From positions 1 through 42,584 of the forward strand of contig CAZDIA010000026.1 of NCBI GenBank assembly GCA_964505385.1: 42,584 bases of DNA. Reading direction: 5' to 3'. Of this stretch, positions 34,408-40,302 are shown piece after piece (the first letter of the stretch is position 1; each line of letters opens with the position of its first letter). Under the pieces are notes generated by a model. It was not told the DNA's origin. It saw only the letters and a list, made by a program, of their open reading frames with translations, and did no database searches. Position numbers and translations under genes: made by a program. Source of the stretch: SLJN01 sp964505385 (lineage in GTDB: Bacteria > Bacteroidota > Rhodothermia > Balneolales > Natronogracilivirgulaceae).

Positions 34408-35889
34408 ATGGAAAATAGGCGGCTTATTTCTGATTTGTTTGGTTTCAGCCGGCAAATTCCTTTGGATGAAAAACAGATGGCAAAAACGCTCAAAGTCACG
34501 TTTGCGCCGCCTCATCAGCGATCCGGGCAACTTGACGAGTTTATGGATTTTCTTAAGTCAGCATTTCAAGAGCATGGTGTGCAGGTGATACCGTTTGAGC
34601 AAGCCAAACAACCGGGTAGTGACAGGGTTCGTCCCGGTATAGTGATTTTTGATCAGGGCGAAGGGGATGAAGATCAGCTGGCCGTTCACAGGGTCTCGGG
34701 TTTGTATCAAAATACAATTGCTGCCGTTTATGAAGGTCCTCCACCTTTTCCTGAGCAAGCCGGTTTACAGGAAACATTAGATGGAATTGTCGGTATTCTT
34801 GCCTGGAACATGGTACATGTACCCATCTTTGTAGAAGAGGATCAGTGGACGTTCTGCACTATGAACGGGGCTATGGTTCGATGCCGAACCGGCCGGCATT
34901 TCTCTGAAGATGTGTTACAAAAACTGATTCCCAAACTTTCGGCTTCTGTGATTCCGCCGCGCAGAGAGAATATTGTCTATCGCGAAGGTGTTCTGGATCC
35001 GGTTAAGAGCGGGTATCAATCCTATATTGATGATTTCATGGAAAGTGCGCGAATCTGGCGTGAAAATGGTCTGATGATCGCTCATACTTCCCTGGAACAG
35101 CTTAAATTCCGCAATGAATCATTCCGGCGGATAGTCTCCCGGTTTCTGGATCACCGCACCGGTATGAGTTATGGTTTTATGGTTCGCCAGCTTCCGGTTG
35201 AAGTTGGTCCGGCGATGCGATGGGATGAAGCTCCGGCTCCTGTGCAGCAAGCACTGGATAGTGAGCGGACCATTCTGGAAAAAGATGATAATTTGTATGT
35301 GCGCATAGACATACTGGGAGAATCATGGATCATAAATCTGCCGGATATTTGGGTACTTGCAACCCGCTCGGGATGTGAGAAGACCAATCTCAATCCGGAT
35401 AAAGATATTCTGCGGCTGGGGCTACATCGCGGCAAAATCACCATTGAAACTCCTGAAGGTATCAGCTCTACCGATGCGCGCCCGTCGTATGACACCTACG
35501 CCATCCTGGCACACAGTATAGGCAATGTGGCTATGGCTTCTGTAATAAAAGCTATAGGTCATCAAACCGATTTTCCGGAAAAGCTGAAAGCGAATGGGCT
35601 GAGTATATGCCATTGGCACGACTATCCTCCGAAAGATAGCTCACCATCCGGATATTTTGTACATGGTGACGAGAACCCGCCTGTTGCCTGTTCCTCACCG
35701 CAATCCGCCATATATGCTTTATGCGGCAAACTGAACGCTTTTGAGCAAAAATTAGATTCCATGGAGGATATTGACGGTGATGTGCACATTGAGCCGTGCC
35801 ATGGCACCAACATGACGGGCACCTTATCACTTGCCGAAACCGCCGCATGGGTGGATGAAGTCCATGAAGAAGTTAAAGCAGGAAAGTGA
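34408..35889 (+). CDS. Uncharacterised protein with C-terminal Cys/His motifs
   Basis: I do not recognise this 493-residue protein. It has no signal peptide or membrane segment, so it is probably cytosolic. The N-terminal third (30-110) has an alternating strand/helix pattern (LKVTFAPPHQRSGQLDEFMD). The middle is mixed alpha/beta with FCTMNGAMVRCRTG. The C-terminal third clusters possible metal ligands or catalytic residues: C401-H-W-H404, H419, C428 and C464-H465 in EPCHGTNMTGTLSL. It begins at an ATG after a GGGGGCG stretch and is a single gene, convergent with the DUF4236 gene 118 bp away. A function is not predicted. Confidence 0.75.
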   Translation: MENRRLISDLFGFSRQIPLDEKQMAKTLKVTFAPPHQRSGQLDEFMDFLKSAFQEHGVQVIPFEQAKQPGSDRVRPGIVIFDQGEGDEDQLAVHRVSGLYQNTIAAVYEGPPPFPEQAGLQETLDGIVGILAWNMVHVPIFVEEDQWTFCTMNGAMVRCRTGRHFSEDVLQKLIPKLSASVIPPRRENIVYREGVLDPVKSGYQSYIDDFMESARIWRENGLMIAHTSLEQLKFRNESFRRIVSRFLDHRTGMSYGFMVRQLPVEVGPAMRWDEAPAPVQQALDSERTILEKDDNLYVRIDILGESWIINLPDIWVLATRSGCEKTNLNPDKDILRLGLHRGKITIETPEGISSTDARPSYDTYAILAHSIGNVAMASVIKAIGHQTDFPEKLKANGLSICHWHDYPPKDSSPSGYFVHGDENPPVACSSPQSAIYALCGKLNAFEQKLDSMEDIDGDVHIEPCHGTNMTGTLSLAETAAWVDEVHEEVKAGK

Positions 35890-36007
35890 ATTGGTTAATA
35901 CTAACCTACTAAGAAGCTATTGGCTAAAGGTTTTGCCCGGCTTCATCAACCTGCCTATACAAATGGTTTCAGATGTTTGGGACCCATCCTGAAATAGGTT
36001 TACACAA

Positions 36008-37294
36008 TCATTCCTCAATCACATGCTGAAGCCGCGCCGCCAGTATCTGCGGGCGTTCCACGGTGATAATCACCGGTGATTTTCGCCTGTCCAGGTTCAG
36101 CTGCACCGTGGCGTCTTCCAGGGACAGGGTTACATCCTGAATGCGACTCAGCCGGTAGCTGCGCTCTTTTTTGCCGGATATGATGATGCGCTTGTCCGTG
36201 AGGATTACCTTTCCATCTATTTCAATATCATAGCCGACATATTTATGCTTGATGGTATCAATCGTGCGGTAGTCCTGAACCCGCTCATTGAGGAGCCTGC
36301 CGGGCACGGCCAGGTAGCAGGTCTCGTTTTTCTGCAGCGGTATCGGAGACTCCACCGGATCCGGCTTATTCTGTATCTCGTGGCGAACTTCACCGAAAAT
36401 CCGCATAGTTTCGAACTCATCTGTCAGATCTTCCCGGTCCAGATCAAGGATGCGGGCTACACTGCGGAGATATTCCTCATCATCCTCGCTGAGCTGGTGG
36501 TCTTTGGCCAGATCATCAAAAAATATCCTGAAACACGCAATGCGGATTCGTTTTCGATGATCCGCGCTAAGACCGCCGATCTGACCAAGTTGATCCATAA
36601 AATCAGTATCTGTTTCCTCCGGATATTGCACTTTAGCCAGCCACAAGCTGAGCAGCCCGTGATGCGCAAACCACTTTCGCTGAGATGTAAGCGGAAGCTT
36701 TTCCGTTAGCCCGGATAGCACCGAACGGATAGCATCAGAATCAGGCGGATTGAGCTTTGATTTGAAATGTTCGAGCAGTTCAGTTGCGGCACGGTTCCCC
36801 CTTTTTTCGCGGATGAATAAAACCAGCATCGCTGCCAGGCTGACCCCGAAAAGCAGCAGCAAAAGTGCGGAATCCGCAATGAATCCGGGCAGTAGCAGGA
36901 AGGCGGCGGCAGCGGCTGTGGCATAGCCGTATTTATTGGGATCAGGCAGTTCCGGTATCGTAATCGGGCGCTCCTCAGGAAGCGTGACAGGAGTGGGGTA
37001 GGTAGCCCCCGTATCCACAAAAACCTCCACCATCCCGGAATCACTGATGCTTATGTCCCTTGCGGCAGATTCTGCCGGCGCCGCTTTTCCCATCGCCCTG
37101 TCGCCGGCTTTCTTTCTCCCTTTGCGATTATACTTCCGGTAATACAGACCGTGCCGGCCGCCGTGCACATACGTGCCTTTAGGCCCGACGCCGACCCGCG
37201 CCCCGGTAACTCCTCCGGACAGCCCGACCCCGCTCTTGGAAAGATTGAACCGTACCGGGCCCGTCTTTAATGCTTTCCTGATATAAAATGGCAT
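36008..37294 (-). CDS. DUF4236 protein with membrane, TerB-like and PH-like regions
   Basis: A 428-residue protein. Residues 1-55 match the DUF4236 type (FNLSKSGVGLSGGVTGARVG, then KGTYVHGGRHGLYYRKY). A hydrophobic region at about 122-162 gives one or two membrane helices. About 215-300 looks like a TerB-like helical domain with acidic residues (ADHRKRIRIACFRIFFDDLA, QLSEDDEEYLRSVARIL). The last ~100 residues (YDIEIDGKVILTDKRIIISG) resemble a bacterial PH-like domain. Its role is unknown; the architecture suggests a membrane-anchored sensor or stress-related protein. The DUF4236 call is firm; the others are moderate. Confidence 0.75.
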   Translation of the reverse strand: MPFYIRKALKTGPVRFNLSKSGVGLSGGVTGARVGVGPKGTYVHGGRHGLYYRKYNRKGRKKAGDRAMGKAAPAESAARDISISDSGMVEVFVDTGATYPTPVTLPEERPITIPELPDPNKYGYATAAAAAFLLLPGFIADSALLLLLFGVSLAAMLVLFIREKRGNRAATELLEHFKSKLNPPDSDAIRSVLSGLTEKLPLTSQRKWFAHHGLLSLWLAKVQYPEETDTDFMDQLGQIGGLSADHRKRIRIACFRIFFDDLAKDHQLSEDDEEYLRSVARILDLDREDLTDEFETMRIFGEVRHEIQNKPDPVESPIPLQKNETCYLAVPGRLLNERVQDYRTIDTIKHKYVGYDIEIDGKVILTDKRIIISGKKERSYRLSRIQDVTLSLEDATVQLNLDRRKSPVIITVERPQILAARLQHVIEE

Positions 37295-37365
37295 ACAGTG
37301 TATTTAGGCAATTCGTGGATAGTGGCAAAGTAAAAAAGTGCGAGATTTTTTTATAGATGTGATTG

Positions 37366-37405
37366 TAGGCACCGAGGCATCAAGGCACCAAGGCACCGAG
37401 GCATC
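37366..37405. repeat. Octamer array (RAGGCAYC type)
   Basis: Five 8-bp units in register: TAGGCACC, GAGGCATC, AAGGCACC, AAGGCACC, GAGGCATC. Same unit type as at 31634-31669. Confidence 0.8.
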
Positions 37406-37438
37406 GAGTGGAGCATAATTAACAAAATAACAATAACC

Positions 37439-37616
37439 TGTCATCCCGACCGGAATCGCGCCCGGATTTCAGTCACGGGCTTTGAGTAACTTCGCGATGA
37501 AGCGGAGGGATCTGTGTAGCAAGAAACCTGCAAAATCCTCGATCAGTAGTATAGCACAAATCCTGCCATCACAGCCCACTCGACTTCTCCCGACTATATC
37601 GGAATTCAGTCGGGGG
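37439..37616. mobile_element. MITE-like element, copy 3 (diverged)
   Basis: Begins TGTCATCCCGACCGGAAT and runs through CGGAGGGATCTGTGTAGCA, as in the other two copies. The right end reads GGAATTCAGTCGGGGGA, which has lost the final TGACA. The interior is diverged and some 16 bp longer than the others. Confidence 0.55.
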
Positions 37617-37732
37617 ATTTACACGCATAGAACACGGATTTAATGTGTTGATAATTCACCAACATAGCCAGGGTACATCCCGGTTAAATAGACGGGAACA
37701 TAGAATTTCCAATTTGATGTAATAGGGGCAAA

Positions 37733-37766
37733 AATGTAGGGACAAAGCATGCCTTGTCCCTACATT
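37733..37766. repeat. Perfect 13-bp hairpin with GCATGC in the loop
   Basis: AATGTAGGGACAA (37733-37745) faces TTGTCCCTACATT (37754-37766) around the 8-nt loop AGCATGCC. Flanks CAATTT (from 37710) and AAATTG (to 37772) may extend it. It resembles widespread palindromic bacterial repeats with GGACAAGGCATGCC-type centres. A partial copy is at 32153-32176. Confidence 0.8.
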
Positions 37767-37987
37767 AAATTGTAATACCGGATTATTTAGGTACAGGTTT
37801 AGAACTTGTCCCGAAAGCGGTGATGACACGGCGGCGAGGGAGTGTGGCGCAGCGGAGTACGAAAAAACGAGCAGATCAACAGCCGGATAGCGAGTCTAAA
37901 GTCAGTTACCTGATCATCTACCGGGACATGGAAATGGAAGGAGTTTTACCAAACCTTAAGACAGTTAATAGAGTTGTTTCAGGAAAC

Positions 37988-38242
37988 TTATCGATATATA
38001 TCCTTACGATGACCTATAGCAATAATGTTGATAGCTACCTTTTGCTTATGTACTTCATAAATAATACGATAAGATCCCTGTCTGATCCGATAAGCATCCC
38101 GCCCCCTCAGTTTCTTCGTACCATTAGGGTAAGGGTGATTTGATAGTTGTTGAATAGCTTCTTTAATCCTGAAATAGTCCTCATTCGGGACTTTTTCTAA
38201 CTGCTTGATGGCCTGTTTTGTAAAATAAATGGCATACTTCAC
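37988..38242 (-). CDS. RelE/ParE-family toxin
   Basis: An 84-residue protein with the RelE/ParE pattern: KYAIYFTKQAIKQLEKVP at the start, IKEAIQQLSNHPYPNGTKKLRG, then YRIRQGSYRIIYEVHKQKVAI, and a C-terminal IGHRKDIYR. The terminal HRKDIYR-type basic/aromatic cluster carries the ribonuclease residues in RelE relatives. It overlaps the antitoxin gene by 4 bp (38239-38242), so the antitoxin is made first. Whether it cuts mRNA or inhibits gyrase cannot be told. Confidence 0.9.
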   Translation of the reverse strand: MKYAIYFTKQAIKQLEKVPNEDYFRIKEAIQQLSNHPYPNGTKKLRGRDAYRIRQGSYRIIYEVHKQKVAINIIAIGHRKDIYR

Positions 38243-38475
38243 TTCTGATTGTGCTTTTTTTCAATCTCCCTGAAAGCCTGTTCGGATGGTATATATTCAG
38301 ATTCACTCTCTTTAGTCTGGTCGTACAACTTGATGTCCTCCAGCTCTTCAATTTGCTCAAGCATTTCCTCGTACTCTTGTAGTGAGAGAATTACGGCCTC
38401 TTTTTCTCCCTTATCGTTTATTATAAACTGCGGGTTCATGATGCTGGATTTACGGTGTTTAAATTCTGCTTTCAT
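38239..38475 (-). CDS. Antitoxin of the Phd/YefM type
   Basis: The 78-residue protein ends in a charged tail (EYIPSEQAFREIEKKHNQK) that would wrap the toxin. The N-terminal half NPQFIINDKGEKEAVILSLQEYEEMLEQ is the typical Phd/RelB-like DNA-binding part. Many relatives begin at the Met here at 38439 (MNPQFIIND), so the true start may be 38439 instead of 38475. Overlap with the toxin is 4 bp. The preceding 141 bp up to 38616 hold no gene I can support. Confidence 0.85.
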   Translation of the reverse strand: MKAEFKHRKSSIMNPQFIINDKGEKEAVILSLQEYEEMLEQIEELEDIKLYDQTKESESEYIPSEQAFREIEKKHNQK

Positions 38476-38616
38476 ACTTTAACGTACATAAGTTTGATAA
38501 AATTTACAAGCATAGTTGTTTGCCGTACCCGAAGTGCTCAGCTCCCGGCACCAGCCACAAAAACAACTTTGGTTCCGGCTTGTCCGGTTTATGCACCCAT
38601 AGGCTATACTACATTC

Positions 38617-39627
38617 TTATATAAAGTCACTTATCTCAAAAGCATAATCATACGGAATATAAGTTTCGGACTCTTTATGCTCCAGCCATGCTTTTTCTTC
38701 ATGACTTAATTGAATGATCTCTTCGGTTTTCCGGTATTTGAAATGATCAGATACCTTGCGTAATAGCTCCATTTCAGACTCACTAAAGATGCCGATATCA
38801 GAATCCTTATTTGCAGGGGGGAGAAATTTTTCTCCAATGTTTTCCTTGTCTTCAAACAGGATATATTCCACCTGATAAAAGTGTTCTTTAGCCCCTCGCT
38901 CATATAGCGTATCAAAGTAATCCGGAACCGGTCCGAGATTTATGGCTTTATAAGTCGCCCCGCTGATCGAGTAGCCGGTAGTTTTGTAATGCAGGAAATC
39001 AGCGTAAAAGAGCAGTTTGTTTAACCGGGTCTTAAATGGTTGTTGCTGTCCGGCAAAAAAGGAGATCATATTAAAAAACTTTTCCACATTAAAAGCGCGG
39101 AATCCATTGTGGTTATCGGGCAAAAAAACATTAACAGGAAAAAGTTTTCGGAAGTAGTTGTCCAATGAATTCTGCTCTTCTTCTTTAAGCACCTGGATGC
39201 GTTTTTTCAGGCCGGAGAGCTTTTTCTCATTAAACACACCACTCATCTCCACCAGTTCTTCAAACTCTTCCGGATCAGCTGCCAGGTTGATCAGCCGGGC
39301 ATTGGAGGTTTGCGGGATTTCCCCGTGCTCATAATTCCGGTAGGTATTAATGCCAAAACCAAGCACTTCCGCCATTTTGGTGGCCGAAACACCGTATTTG
39401 GTCCGTATTTGTCTGATTTCCTCAGGAAACGGGATCCGGTGTTTTGCCCGGTATTTGTTGTGTACCTGTGTCAGATTGAGTTGATCCAACTCGCCGGTGG
39501 TAAAATGCTCTCCGGAATCTTCGCACAGGTAAGCATGATATACTATTTCAAAGGGTTCCCCTCTGAAGGTAAAGGTGCGCGGTTCTTTGATCAGTTCGGT
39601 ATGTCCGCCGGTAATAGGGCTTTTCAT
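38617..39627 (-). CDS. MqsA-like HTH fused to a Panacea (SocA/DUF4065) domain: antitoxin
   Basis: A 336-residue fusion. Residues 1-60 are a short, degenerate MqsA-type head with only one Cys (C35), so it lacks a full zinc ribbon. 68-110 is an XRE/MqsA helix-turn-helix (EEIRQIRTKYGVSATKMAEV, FGINTYRNYEHGE). About 185-300 is a Panacea domain (LNKLLFYADFLHYKTTGYSI, INLGPVPDYFDTLYERG). Panacea proteins are antitoxins that neutralise many unrelated toxins. The gene starts 11 bp after the end of an MqsR-like toxin reading frame that carries a stop codon, the order used by mqsR-mqsA. No other partner toxin is visible next to it. Confidence 0.88.
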   Translation of the reverse strand: MKSPITGGHTELIKEPRTFTFRGEPFEIVYHAYLCEDSGEHFTTGELDQLNLTQVHNKYRAKHRIPFPEEIRQIRTKYGVSATKMAEVLGFGINTYRNYEHGEIPQTSNARLINLAADPEEFEELVEMSGVFNEKKLSGLKKRIQVLKEEEQNSLDNYFRKLFPVNVFLPDNHNGFRAFNVEKFFNMISFFAGQQQPFKTRLNKLLFYADFLHYKTTGYSISGATYKAINLGPVPDYFDTLYERGAKEHFYQVEYILFEDKENIGEKFLPPANKDSDIGIFSESEMELLRKVSDHFKYRKTEEIIQLSHEEKAWLEHKESETYIPYDYAFEISDFI

Positions 39628-39638
39628 AATAATTTATG

Positions 39639-39986
39639 TTATTTAAACGGATACGTAAGGTTGTGTTCCGCAGGATGAAATGAGATACAGATAACCGGAT
39701 GGTCAGTTCTGCCAAGAGATATCTTGATATACACTTCGGTGTTTTTTACTGATTTTCCAAACACCCACATCTTTGATCCGCCGTACTGAGTTTCCTCCAG
39801 CGGACCTTCACAATAATCCTCTAACTCCAGCTCTTCGAGTATGTTGGTTCATTCATTCGGAAATATCTCCAGATCCAATAACGCCTGTGTATTTTTCTGG
39901 CGGCTATCTATATATATGACGTCATAGACCTTCAGCTTTGCTTTAAAGGTTTTCAGGAAATGTTGTACTTCATTAGCAGTTGCCAC
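39639..39986 (-). pseudogene. MqsR-like toxin with a premature stop codon
   Basis: On the minus strand a frame runs from GTG at 39986 to TAA at 39639-39641 (115 codons), broken only by TGA at 39849-39851 (codon 46). The flanking sequence is DLEIFPNE, stop, TNILEELELEDYCEGPLEE, then MWVFGKSVKNTEVYIKIS and a C-terminal FHPAEHNLTYPFK. This resembles the MqsR-family toxins (GxSxMWVFG, VYIKI, CISFHxAE). A single C-to-T change from CGA (Arg) would give the TGA. Nothing else is broken. The two halves are too short to be called as genes on their own. Confidence 0.82.
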
Positions 39987-40045
39987 TATAACGCAGATTC
40001 TGTATTCTTATTAGCAACTATAAAGTGAATATATATCTTTTTATA

Positions 40046-40058
40046 TTGTAAAATACAA
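40046..40058. promoter_or_regulatory. Candidate autoregulatory operator of the toxin-antitoxin pair
   Basis: TTGTA-AAA-TACAA is a perfect 5-bp inverted repeat, 60-72 bp before the toxin start, in an AT-rich stretch suited to a promoter. MqsA/XRE-type antitoxins usually bind such short palindromes in their own promoter. No direct support beyond position and symmetry. Confidence 0.35.
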
Positions 40059-40089
40059 CCATGTAATTGGATTATAAAATAATTTAATT

Positions 40090-40200
40090 AGTGTCTGTAA
40101 GAGGCCTACCAACGACTAACAAACGACAAAAAGCCAAGCGAAATCCCGAGTGAGCCACAGGCGAACCTCAGGACGGAACGACAAACGACAAACGAGACCA
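40090..40200. repeat. Repeat-like stretch with ACGACAA units
   Basis: Starts with AGTGTCTGTAAGA, shared with 5166-5178, and contains ACGACTA, ACGACAA and, at 40178-40198, ACGACAA, ACGACAA, ACGAGAC in a 7-bp period. It resembles the other short-period arrays but is less regular. Confidence 0.45.
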
Positions 40201-40302
40201 AACACCCCCTTAACACCTCTGGCGGTTAAAAAAACACAATCCAATGATGTACAAATAATTTATTTTTTGTAACATGGAAGCATCAATCAGTTATAGATCG
40301 TC

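Larger units (their letters stand above)
37295..37987. other. 693-bp repeat-rich gap
   Basis: Contains an octamer array (37366-37405), a third MITE-like copy (37439-37616) and a strong GCATGC-loop hairpin (37733-37766). No gene was recognised: the plus-strand frame starting near 37820 overlaps the RelE gene and has no family match. The DUF4236 promoter would lie near 37300-37350. Confidence 0.6.
39987..40302. other. 316-bp gap between the toxin pseudogene and hsdR
   Basis: Holds the likely operator palindrome (40046-40058), the 13-mer AGTGTCTGTAAGA (40090-40102), a repeat-like stretch with ACGACAA units (about 40110-40200), and about 100 bp of AT-rich DNA before hsdR. No gene was seen. Confidence 0.55.

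Noticed and set aside
7308..37405. CRISPR array
   Set aside because: The repeated units are 7-8 bp, in register and without unique spacers of 25-40 bp, and no cas genes are present.
37820..38143. 107-residue plus-strand frame
   Set aside because: It overlaps the RelE gene on the other strand, which has a clear family match.
38455..38709. 84-residue plus-strand frame
   Set aside because: It overlaps the starts of the antitoxin and the end of the Panacea gene on the other strand, with no family match. The 141-bp gap it crosses may be a relic, but I cannot support a gene.
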